Made by a program: the position numbers and the translations under genes
Assembly: GCA_016800925.1 (NCBI GenBank)
Contig: JABCPU010000088.1
Coordinates: 1-64,000, forward strand
Origin: Suillus spraguei
Lineage: Eukaryota; Basidiomycota; Agaricomycetes; Boletales; Suillaceae
DNA length: 64,000 nt
Direction: 5' to 3'
Shown here: positions 54,743 through 64,000 of the stretch, piece by piece
Layout: each line of letters begins with the position of its first letter
How positions within the stretch are numbered: position 1 is the stretch's first letter
The notes under the pieces: generated by a model
Seen by the model: only the letters and a program-made list of their open reading frames with translations
Databases searched by the model: none
What the model was told of the DNA's origin: nothing

Positions 54743-54908
54743 GTCAGACCTTCTGGGGACTGTTTTGGATTTTCTGAGGTTAGGTGGGTTTGATGTGAGT
54801 AGCTGGGTGGCGCCCTTTGGGCGTCGGGAACGCTGTTGAGCGCAGGGCCTCGGTTGGTTTTTCGGGGTCCTAGTCGAGGTGCCACTTGGTTCAGGTCCAA
54901 GAAGCGAT

Positions 54909-54921
54909 AGATAATATAATT
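54909..54921. repeat. Right target-site duplication of the LINE
   Basis: AGATAATATAATT, identical to 48,640-48,652. It marks the true 5' end of the LINE inside an apparently longer reading frame. Confidence 0.85.
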
Positions 54922-56374
54922 GACCGCCTTCTCTATGCATTGATGTGCTTGCTCCCCCTCCAGGGGCCATTCAACATAGGTTAGGACACAGAATACTTTC
55001 GCACTTTTGTCCCTCTGATAGCGGAGTGTTCTATGATACTCAGAACATGTTTTGTAGCATGTGTAAAGAGATTCCTGTCATTATTTGACCTTCTGAAGCG
55101 CCATACATCAATAGATATAGCACATACTCATGAAAATCAAATTGTGTTCCTATGTATTTTATTCTAGGTAAATAGACTTTTAAAAATGATTCCCAGCATC
55201 TATTAAATGGTAGAAACAGTGTATCAGGAGCTCAAGACGATAGGACAAGATCTCATTGTGTGGTGCACCTCCCTTCCCCTGGTGGTATGCCGCCTGTGAA
55301 ATTTTTTCCTGGAGGACCGGACCTCAATTAGGGTATGATTTCTATTTCTATGTATATTTATAGTAGATGTATCACATAGATAGCCCATGACACACATAGG
55401 ATCCTTCCACAAGAACATAAATATCAAATATCGCATTTTTGAGATTTTTGATTTATTTCACTCCCTTTCTCTCACACAAATGATACACACTGCTCATATA
55501 TCATTTTTGGTACATGTATAAATGTGTTATATGCCAAGGATCAGCTCAATATAGGCCGGAATATTCAGGTAGTGCCCATGCTTGCTATTCCTGCTGATAA
55601 GGGGCCCATACCTTTCAAACATCGATGTTTAGTTAGCCATGGTTATGCATAGGATAGCCTGCATCTTAACTGGTAGCCCCTGTGCAAATTGTTGTTGCAA
55701 CATTGATATTTACTCCATGGCGAATCGTACCTTCCGACACGTTCGAAACACTAATTATATTGTGCTCTGCGTATATCCCCTCCTCTGAGTTTTCTCACTA
55801 CCTTGATTGCAGTAGATTGCGTAGCCGGTGAAGCTTCCTTGGCGTTACACCGCCTTGGATATCTATGAACTGACCCGCAAACTTCAAACTCAGCCTCCAT
55901 TGGTTGTTTCTTCGTGTATTCCTGAGCAGCTTCAAGGGGTTCGTACATTGATAGGTTCTCGGTCAAATCGCAAAGCCTGGGCCCTGCAGGCTCTGAGCTT
56001 CACAAAAAAATACTTTGTCTGTAGGACAAGCGTATTGGTTAATAACGTGCTCACGCTGCTTCCCTTTTCCAACGTAACTGAACTGACAGCGAGATTGTAT
56101 ACCGTGTGATCCGCGTCTAAGATACAGATACTTATGTCTTATACACGGACCTTTGAAGCCGTGCCGGAATTCATCACTATGCAGCTCAAGACACGGAGCT
56201 CCGGGGCGCGAGTCCGACCATTACCGATAGTAGTAAGCAACCGCACTTGTGACTTTTTGTGACACAAAATTATATTCAACTTGAGGTCTACCGTTGAACA
56301 AATAGCTCAGAACACACATTGATCGGACTTCAAAATACGTCGCGGCAAATCGAACCGTAACCTATCGTCCACCA
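54922..56374. repeat. Repeat-derived intergenic stretch; relative of the 8.1-9.3-kb element
   Basis: About 55,430-55,640 shares the ordered words 'atatatcatt', 'caaggatcagct', 'ataggccgga', 'gctattcctgctgataaggg' and 'gcccata' with about 8,310-8,430. The rest, including a 93-codon plus frame at 55,828-56,109, matches nothing I recognise. Confidence 0.5.
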
Positions 56375-56376
56375 TA

Positions 56377-59300
56377 CTATGCCTCACGGTGGAATCGTCA
56401 CCCCCGAAAGTCGTCACGACCTAAATATCTCACTCAATTCTTACCTCTACACACAATTCAGAACTTGAGTCGATGTTTCTATCATGCACCTTTCATTGCG
56501 AGGTTGAACGATCAATTTTTATTAAGAAACGGTGAAGTTCATTGAAAGCCGTCAAAGTCACGCTGGTGACAGCCAGCCGAGCGCTGCCATGGCGGAGTTC
56601 TAAAAAATACTACCACTGGCTGTTGACTGGCTGTGACGACTTTTCAGTGAGCTGACACATTCAGGCATGGTTCGCCCAAAAGGCAAATCACGAGAGTCGC
56701 GTGATCCCACTTATGAGCAGCGGATCCAGACTGCCATCCAGGGGATTACAACCAAGGTCTACAAGACCATCAAAGAAGCCGCATTGGCCAATAATGTAAG
56801 CTAGTATTTTGCCCTCTCCGAGTCACTGTTTTAATAACTCTCATGATTTTATCAAACTAGATACCTCGCACAACTTTGGGTGAACGGTACTCAGGGGAAC
56901 ATAAACCACGTCGCGAGGCACATGTAGGTCAGCAGATCCTCACGCCTGCACAAGAGCAGACCATTCTCGACTGGTGCAACCTTAATTCATCAATGGCCAA
57001 GCCTCTTCACCCAAAGCAGTTACGTGCTCAGGTTTTTGATCTCACTGGTCATTATCCAGGACACAACTGGCACTATGGCTTTCTACGCCGGCACCCTGCT
57101 CTTTGTATGTCAAAACCACGTGGGCTAGATCCCAAGCGCAGCCAGAACTTCAACAAGGCTACGATTGGGGAGTTCTTTGACATGCGGAAGCAGCTCGAGG
57201 TCAAATATAAGGGCATTCCGCCAGAGCATCATTGGAATATGGATGAAAAGGGTAATCAGATGGGGGGTGGAAGGAAGAATGATGGAAGCAAGTTCATCTT
57301 TGCTAGAGAGGATGTGAATCGGTACCGGACGCACAGTGATAACCTAGAGCTTGTAACAATTATCGAGTGCATTTCTGCTGCAGGAGTTAGAATGCCACCC
57401 TGGTTTGTTCTTACTGATGGGCCACCTCCGGACCTACGAGATCTCAAAGATCAAGTTGGAGGGTGAGTGAACATGATCATCTGATTACTGTGGTCTTATC
57501 TAGTGAACTTAATGAAACAGCTTCTCGACATCACTATCAGGATGGACAGATCGTGAGATTGCCGAAAAGTGGTTCTCAGAACTCTTTGTTCCTTTCGCAG
57601 AGAAACACCGTGTCGATCCAGAAAAACCCATTGTTCTTACCTATGATGGGCATGACTCACATGAAACGGACAAGATGAAGAGGGCCGCATATAAGCATGG
57701 TGTCATCTGTCATGCATTCCCTTCGAAGGTGACCCATAAAATGCAGCCACTTGATGTGAACGTATTTTCATCTGTGCAACGTGCCTGGTCCAAGCACTGT
57801 GATAAACGTCTCGCTGAGGGCATCGAAATCGATCGTTACAATTTCATTCATGAATATATGTCCACCCAGAATGCCATCACTCCCGAGCTCATCAAAAACG
57901 CGTTCAAAAAGACTGGATTGTACCCCCTTGACCCTTCAGTTTTCACGGAGCGAGATTTTGCACCAAGCATGGCGTCATCATCCAAAGCCCACATGCCACC
58001 ATCTTATCCTACCGAAGTTCCATCCTCACCGTTTTCCTTCACAAGTGACACGGAAATGGATGTTGATGAAGATTATATCCCCGGCAATGACTCGGAGGAC
58101 TCGGAAGATGGAAACGGCAGTGACATTGAGCTGGAATCTGATGGTGAGAGCATAGACATAGACGAACAGGAGACCGATGAAGAAAATACCGCTGACGTGA
58201 CCACAACTGATGATCCGGAGCTAGCAGCTGCACCCGTCTCAATACAATCTTCTCCCCAGCCACTGGCATCCTCCTCAACAACGCACAGCAACGAATCTGC
58301 TACTCATGTCACCCGGTCTTCCTCACCATTATCAGAACCTCTCCCAGTCCCTTTCCTGCCCCCTTACAGCCATGCCATGTCTTTATCCAAGGATGCACTG
58401 TGGAACCAACTTCAGCGGATGTATCACGACAATAAAAAACTCCTTGAAATCATCCGAATGCTTACCGCGCAGCTCCAATCTGCGAACGCACATTGTACGC
58501 TTGGGCAGCGAGCATTATCCGAGTCAAACACACAGCTGGCCAATCAGAAGAAGAAACGGACGAGGAAATCCGTCAAATTACGATCGCGCTTCGTCACACT
58601 GCCCGAACTCGAGGAAGATTTTAATAAACATGAAGCAGAACAACGCGAGAAGGAGAAAGCCGAAGCCGAGAAGCAAGCCAAGAAAAAGGCTGATGACAGC
58701 GCTCGACTTACTCGAATCGAGCACGACATCACAACGAAAACCTTTGATGCCTTATCTTCTTATCGACTCAAGGATGATTTTATCGCCATTGCTGGCGCTC
58801 TGGGGCTTTCTCGCGAGGGGACCGTTGCAACTCTCACTTCGAGAATCAAGGAGTACATTGCCGACCCACCTAATGCTCATCTGGCCAACAACCCACGATT
58901 TTCAGCTCTGTTTGGCAATGGCAGAACGCGCGCGAGAAACGCCACATCAGCAACTGACAATTCAACTACCATCAGCGCTGCACCCATTGAAATTCCACCC
59001 ATTCCAGCACTACCTGCCAATAGCTCTCATTATTCTTCTCGCGAACATCCTAATGATTCTAACATAAATAGTCCTGATCCACGCCATGAAATACCTTACA
59101 ATCCTCCTGTACATCCAACTCGCAGCAACATACCAGCATCTCAGCAATTTTCCGGACATTTTACTTCACACCAGCATCAAGTTCATTTGCCTCATCATGG
59201 ACCACATAGTTCTCATTCTCATGAAGCATTTCCTGCACCATACAGCCATTATAATTACAACCACATCCCCTACAATACTCCACGTCACACCAACCAATCA

Positions 59301-59427
59301 TAATTTTTGACCTGTAACAATTTTTTTAGGCGTTGCCGAGCGGAATTTGAAAGCGGCAGCAGTGAACTGCTGTGACAAAAGTGTGACTGACGACTTTCGG
59401 GGGTGACGATTCCACCGTGAGGCATAG
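56377..59427 (+). mobile_element. Pogo/Tc1-mariner-type DNA transposon, 3,051 bp, TSD TA
   Basis: The terminal inverted repeats are about 40 bp. Both ends read inward CTATGCCTCACGGTGGAATC and continue identically as GTCACCCCCGAAAGTCGTCA before diverging. The flanking dinucleotide is TA on both sides (56,375-56,376 and 59,428-59,429), as in the Tc1/mariner-pogo superfamily. It carries one three-exon transposase gene without stops. Near-identical TIRs, the TA duplication and the open gene all point to a young, possibly autonomous copy. Confidence 0.93.
56667..59303 (+). CDS. Pogo-type DD35D transposase with C-terminal SAP-like domain
   Basis: Three exons (56,667-56,795, 56,861-57,462 and 57,521-59,303) join in phase to 837 aa. 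The N-terminus (MVRPKGKSRESRDPTYEQRI then AIQGITTKVYKTIKEAALAN) is a pogo/psq-like helix-turn-helix. A CENP-B/Tc5-type HTH follows (TPAQEQTILDWCNLNSSMAK to HNWHYGFLRRHP). DDE residues: Asp about 170 (WNMDEKGNQ), Asp about 285 (TYDGHDSHE), Asp about 321 (MQPLDVNVF), with 35 residues between the last two. The C-terminal half is an acidic patch (about 415-470), a Ser/Pro linker, a Lys/Glu coiled coil (about 540-645), a SAP-like helix pair (LKDDFIAIAGALGLSREGTV, about 658) and a His/Pro/Ser tail. It cuts and pastes the element at TA. No lesion is seen. The SAP call is by eye. Confidence 0.88.
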
Positions 59428-59429
59428 TA

Positions 59430-62362
59430 GTTAATGAACATGAATGGTTTGATTTACCGACTTATTTGGAAGTCCGAATGAAGTTACCAGGTATTATTAC
59501 GACCCTCACATTCCCTTACTTGCATAGTCCAGACCGCTGCACATCTCTGAGACTGGAGTGACATAGGCGAACCCCGACCTGATGAAAGAGTGATAGTGAG
59601 CAGCAGCAGCAGTTATGCTTGATCTGCCTTTGCAGGTGCTGTACTAGTATGTCATTAGTGTTGTGTCTTTCGTGCAACTTGAATTTCTGTTTTCCAAGCT
59701 TTCGTCACTCTGTTATCTGCTTCATTGTTGGAGTTAGGTCCAATGCAACTTTTCTACAGATCCCTATGATCATGCACCTCACCAGTGCGGAACAAGTTCT
59801 TGCCAAGGCTGTCGAACCCACGAATGCCATATGTCCGAACAACTTGAATGTCAACGAAACCAGACTAGCTATTTCTTTCTGCCAAGTAATCGAATGTACT
59901 GCTCTTTCAGAAACCTACGTGCTCTCAAGCGATGAAACAAAAGAAACTGAAACTACCACGAGCGAATTGCAGGCTGCCGCTCGTTGGAATAAACTAAAGG
60001 AGTGCCTGGATCAATTATAAAGGTTCGTCTTGTTGCTTATCGATTGTAATCACTGAGGGTCACTAGATATGGGACAAGATGTCAAGATATGACTATCGAC
60101 GTCACTCTCGTACGTGCTCATCACTTTCTTTTACATTCCGCAATCACTCTTTGATACATGCCTCAGACACGTTCTCCTTTGATTCTCCGTCTCAATCAGC
60201 GTGTTAATACTTCTCCCCACCGAATATCACTCTTGAGTCTATCTGAAGCCTTCGTTCTCGTTCCTCGCCCCTAGTCCGAGCCTCTCTGATTCTTGAGACA
60301 AGTACGCTTACTGAATTATTTGATCAGATCAAACCAGTCCCGGTCAGCGATTGTATATTCTTGGTTGTTCTTGGATATTTCCGAGAGGGTTAATGTTCGG
60401 GCTTGCTTCTTTTTTAACATTCGCGCATGAACTGACTCAATGACCGTAAGTTGCGGTACTACACGCATAGTGAGTAGTAGCCGTTGGTCGCATCTGAATA
60501 AATCTGACTTACTTGTTATGCTATCTCGAAAAAAAACCAGGTTACATAGGCGATAGTAGCTTGAGCACAGCTTCAATAGACATGCATGCAGCATATTCAT
60601 ATTCCAAACCATTTGTGTTGTGATTCTAAGCTAGTTGGTACGCCACACAAACTAATTGCAGATACATCATACACAACCAGGTACAAGACGTTCGGGTCTA
60701 TCATGAAATTTAACGGAGCACTCAAAGAATATAACACTTGATGTTGCCACATTCAACCCACGGCTTCAGTACACACCAGGTATGATGCGATACTTCACTT
60801 TTCTCGCCCACGCCTCCCATTCTTCTCCGAATGCGGAATGCATCATCTTATCTTCTACCTTCATCCTTGAGAACAACAAAACATTCATCGCTGCACATAG
60901 GGAAATCCCAACGATGACAACTGGTAACACTCCAGGGACCTTCGCCGATATACCAGAGGACCTTATCCACGAGTCGCGAGAACCATGCATGATGATGATT
61001 CCTAAGCACATCATCATCATTCCTGTGTAAGAAGGGTGGCGGACGATCGCGTAAGGTCCAGTGGTGACAAGCCGATGATCCTGACGTATGCTAAGCAGAA
61101 ATGTGAAATAACGACCAAGGGTTCGGTAGCATATCCAGCGGATAAATCCGCCACTAGTCACGAGGCCACAACCCACAAGAAAAGTTGGAGTAATAGGAAC
61201 ATCTGTGAGAGTACTCAGAGCTTCGGATGCCGCGCGCAAAAATGGTGGTATTTTTGAGGAATCAACACGGTGAGCTATAATAGCAGCTATTTCTGCCACC
61301 GTCCCTGCCCAGTACATCCCCTGGATATTGACCGAAACAGATTAAGTGAAAATCTCCTAAAAATATGCAAAATTCGGACGAACATATATCGTTTGCGAGG
61401 GATATTTTATTTTACGAATATAAGACGAGAGAGAGGGCACAGTTGACCTACGAATCTCCCCTGTGGATGCAAAATGAGGAGATGTGACTGCTACCTGGAC
61501 TGCGATAGCTGATGAGAGAACTAGAGGTATTTTGAGGAGCGACATGTTTTTGGACAGACCCCTTGGCAATAGAGCCGCTGGCCTTTAGTACTTTGGTAAG
61601 GACAGCACGGCATGATGATTTAACTGGGATTGTACGGATATATAATAGAGTCCGTGAGGCCAAGTTTATTGTCACTGGAGATTTGCCAGCAGGATGTGGT
61701 ATGCCACGAGGTACCGCATCGATCCGGGCCTCAAGGCATCAGGCCCAGGAAGGATGCTAGGTACTACAAATAACTCGGACCGGGGCCCCGCATGGGTGTC
61801 AGCTAAACTTTATACCAGAAATTTGACAGTCCGCAAGTCTGGCGGAGAACGGCACGTCGGACATCCAACGTTCGATTGCAGCACCTGCTCCGAATGGTAC
61901 ACCAACTTGACCTGCAAAACCACTGAAATGAACGCTTAACTTATGCACGTTATGGACACTTACGAACGCTTACGACTTCACTGGTAGCGCACTCTGGAGA
62001 TAACATAGGCTTCTAAAATACTTGACCAAAAACGGACGTTACGAACGCTTGACCTGAGCTAACTAAAAAGCACATGCACACGAGCATCTTGTGAGCGCTT
62101 TCGAACCAAGTTACTAATCTGCTGATTTGAAGATTTGTCTGAATAATTCGGTGTGAGTTGGGTGTCCCCCTACTATCCTCACCATTGGCAACTCATTAAG
62201 TGAGAGTGGTCTTGGCTGTTGGCAGCTGTCCATACGACATAGGTGTACACTATACTAATAATGCCAGTAAGGAGTGATAAGTACCTTGAAAGTCCGGCAA
62301 AGTCCCCTGGCCGGGTTCAGGTGACCATTATTTACATAAGGGAAATCTCATAAAAAATAAAC
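59430..62362. repeat. Segmental duplication, copy 2 (contains ICMT copy 3)
   Basis: Direct repeat of 44,766-46,985. Homology starts immediately beyond the pogo element. Copy 2 holds about 570 bp (59,930-60,505) absent from copy 1. In that segment frames such as 59,619-60,020 (+) and 60,316-60,612 (-) are open but unrecognised. Confidence 0.85.
60766..61545 (-). CDS. ICMT-family isoprenylcysteine methyltransferase, copy 3
   Basis: Exon 1 from 61,545 encodes MSLLKIPLVLSSAIAVQVAV then TSPHFASTGEI, followed by an intron (donor GTAGGT, weaker than in copy 2) to an acceptor 'caatatccag' at about 61,322. Exon 2 reads GMYWAGTVAEIAAIIAHRVD, then DVPITPTFLVGCGLVTSGGF, the core RQDHRLVTTGPYAIVRHPSY with TGMMMMCLG, and ends AFGEEWEAWARKVKYRIIPG then VY at 60,766. 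It has the same membrane-methyltransferase architecture as copy 2, with only scattered substitutions. It keeps the MYWAG membrane start and splice acceptor that copy 2 lost, so it looks like the more ancestral copy. In the core, the usual GH before RLV is DH here (RQDHRLV), which may matter for SAM binding. Confidence 0.82.
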
Positions 62363-62908
62363 TGAATGCAATAGACGAGCGCTACGTGTTTCATGAAAAT
62401 AAATAATCACTTCAAATTCAAATTCATGCATCCTTCGTCTTTGGATGGCACCGTCAGAAAAAAGTTTCTGGCCATGTTTTTCATTTTATTATAAATAATC
62501 GAATTACTTATAAGCCTCCGGAAGGTGCTAATCTAATTTGTAATCCGGCGGCTCTCCGACATATTATTATTTTATTACATAACTAACGGGCCGTCGGCCC
62601 TTTGGCACTTAAACAATTAATCCGAAGTTGCACCGGTGGAATTTGCACTTATTACCTTTCTTAAGTGCTCGATCCGCGCTGTGAAGTCACCTAGCAAGAA
62701 TTCCCTAATATTTAAAATTACCCCTTCTCACTCTCATCAGATACTCGGGCATTGCTCCGGCGGACCATCACCGTGGCACCAAGAATAATTATGACGACTC
62801 GGATAATCATCATTCTTGACGCAGCGGATCCTGGCAGTTCAGTCTTGCTCTTAGTATATATAAAGATGACTCACTTGTATCGAGCGCAAGTACACTTAAA
62901 CGTCATCC
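62363..62908. promoter_or_regulatory. Upstream region of the F-box gene with TATA-like box
   Basis: No gene. It is AT-rich, with 'tatataaag' at about 62,856-62,864, roughly 45 bp before the F-box ATG, a plausible core promoter. 'gggccgtcggccc' at about 62,589 is a short perfect palindrome. Confidence 0.4.
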
Positions 62909-64000
62909 ATGGTTCAACTGGTATCTCCTCATGCGCTCTACATATCAGAGATATTATTCGCCATCTCATACCACCTTGAGGATGACAGGAGAGCGCTAGC
63001 GTGTCTTGCTCGTTGCTGTCATGCATTCTCAGAACCTGCTCTCAATGTTCTATGGTCGTCGGTGCGGTCTTTTTCGCCATTTATTCCCCTCCTGCCGCCG
63101 ACCGTGAAGTTCTTGTGGGTGAGCATTAAAACCTTGCAGCAATTATGTCATACTCAAGAATGTGTAGGACCATAGTCAGTTTGATGAAGTCAGCCTCGTC
63201 GATTTCCAGTGCACGCCTGAAGAAGAATGGAGGGTATTTGACAGTTACGCCCGCAGAGTCCGCAGGCTATACTCTGGATCTCGCTGTCACCAAATAGTGG
63301 CCCGCATACGCTCCCAAACCATCTTATTCCCTTTGCTACGATCTCTATCTCTTCAACTCGTCGAGCCCCTTCATATGCAAGGGCACCTCTTCTCGGACTC
63401 ACTACGCTCTTTGAAGATATCCGGACCTGGGTATGTACACTGCAAAGATGACCGCGTCCAAATGGCCATCGCGCACGTGGCTCGCGATGCGCCATTGGTG
63501 GAATATCTTCATGTCGAAGATTATACCTATTCTGTTCCCCAATCGTCACTTCCACCCCTCCATTTTGCCCATCTCCGAACTGTCAAAATATCTGCATTTT
63601 TCGATTACACCCTCCTCCAGTCTCTTTGTCACATCCTTTCCCAAGCACCTGTAACACAACTCAAACTCGAACTTCCACCACTTCCAAATAAAGAGTGGAA
63701 TATCTCAATTCCTGTCTTTCCCGCTCTGAAATCGTTGCGAATTTGTGGCAATCCGATTTCTGCTGAACAATTCGTATCCCATCTTACCAGCAAGGGTCTT
63801 CAGGAGCTTAGTATACACCACACAAGAGGAACCGCGAGCGCTGCAGATTACCGTCAACTTCTTTCCCGTGTTGCAGATAAATACGGCAATACTCTTCAGC
63901 AACTTTCGCTGTCACTCGGTCAGTTGCCCACCCCGAACTGCCCGTACGATCTTTCCCAAGCAGTTCTCGATGCTTTTTACGTCATTGCACCGCATTTCAA
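62909..64000 (+). CDS. F-box / LRR-like protein, 5' part (runs off the window)
   Basis: Exon 1 (62,909-63,118) begins MVQLVSPHALYISEILFAIS and continues DRRALACLARCCHAFSEPAL then NVLWSSVRSF. The L..L..CC.AFSEPALNVLW pattern is the F-box-like start typical of mushroom F-box genes. The intron 63,119-63,179 joins in phase, and exon 2 stays open to the window end: FDEVSLVDFQCTPEEEWRVF, then LRSLSLQLVEP, SLRSLKISGPG, LRTVKISAFFD and LKSLRICGNPISAEQFVSHL, a series of leucine-rich strands. Such proteins usually act as substrate adaptors of SCF ubiquitin ligases, with the LRR part binding targets. The substrate is unknown. About 340 aa are visible and the 3' end is missing. Basidiomycetes carry hundreds of relatives. 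Confidence 0.75.

Larger units (their letters stand above)
48653..54908 (-). mobile_element. Tad-like LINE retrotransposon, ~6.26 kb, near intact
   Basis: Bounded by a 13-bp target duplication (48,640-48,652 and 54,909-54,921) with a ~18-20-nt poly-A tail at the left (plus-strand T-run 48,651-48,670). From the right: 5' UTR of about 166 nt, ORF1 54,742-52,919, ORF2 52,919-48,856 and a ~185-nt 3' UTR. The order gag-like ORF1, APE endonuclease, RT, RNase H, C-terminal zinc motif is that of the fungal Tad / I group. One single-base frame break in ORF2 near 51,425 is the only obvious lesion, so the insertion is recent. Confidence 0.92.

Noticed and set aside
52614..54839. Plus-strand frames up to 201 codons across the LINE
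   Set aside because: They are shadows of ORF1/ORF2, which carry zinc knuckles and endonuclease motifs on the minus strand.
57463..57678. Separate 71-codon frame in the middle of the pogo transposase
   Set aside because: It reads through the second intron and then out of frame. The three-exon model gives an exact 838-codon sum and restores the DDE residues.

Overview
The window looks like a repeat-rich accessory region of a filamentous basidiomycete genome, probably an Agaricomycete mushroom. The inference rests on very short introns (about 50-65 nt, GT..AG), a secreted S53 sedolisin gene, an F-box/LRR gene, three isoprenylcysteine methyltransferase (ICMT) paralogues, a DUF6532-like remnant, and a transposon set typical of these fungi (chromodomain Gypsy, Tad-like LINE, pogo, PIF/Harbinger, Helitron). 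No species can be named from the sequence alone.

Layout. 1-4 kb: a PIF/Harbinger remnant (coiled-coil accessory ORF plus broken transposase) inside older repeats, then a DUF6532-like remnant. 4-12.7 kb: a gene-free, roughly mirror-symmetric block of minisatellites, a ~164-bp tandem array, two long inverted LTR-like copies and a central inverted-repeat element. 12.7-21.3 kb: an old plus-strand Gypsy copy broken up by LTRs and inverted-repeat elements, several with readable target-site duplications. 21.3-35.8 kb: two minus-strand chromoviruses in tandem sharing one LTR. Both carry an extra zinc-knuckle ORF in the env position, both are decayed, and each is interrupted by a solo LTR. 35.8-36.5 kb: a broken Helitron helicase.

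36.5-39.7 kb has no recognisable gene. From 39.7 kb the host genes appear: an apparently intact 10-exon sedolisin (600 aa, with a 10-nt microexon) and ICMT copy 1 with a frame break. ICMT copies 2 and 3 lie in a direct segmental duplication (44.8-47.0 and 59.4-62.4 kb). Between the duplicated blocks sit a tandem array of tRNA-Ser-derived Pol III-like units (47.6-48.25 kb), a nearly intact LINE with a 13-bp target-site duplication, and a pogo-type DD35D transposon with TIRs, a TA duplication and an uninterrupted 837-aa transposase. An F-box gene runs off the right edge.

The cellular genes do not form a pathway: one is a secreted acid protease, three belong to a CAAX-methylation family and one is a probable ubiquitin-ligase adaptor. 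The main content is layered transposon history. The LINE and the pogo element look youngest, the chromoviruses intermediate, and the material at 1-21 kb oldest.
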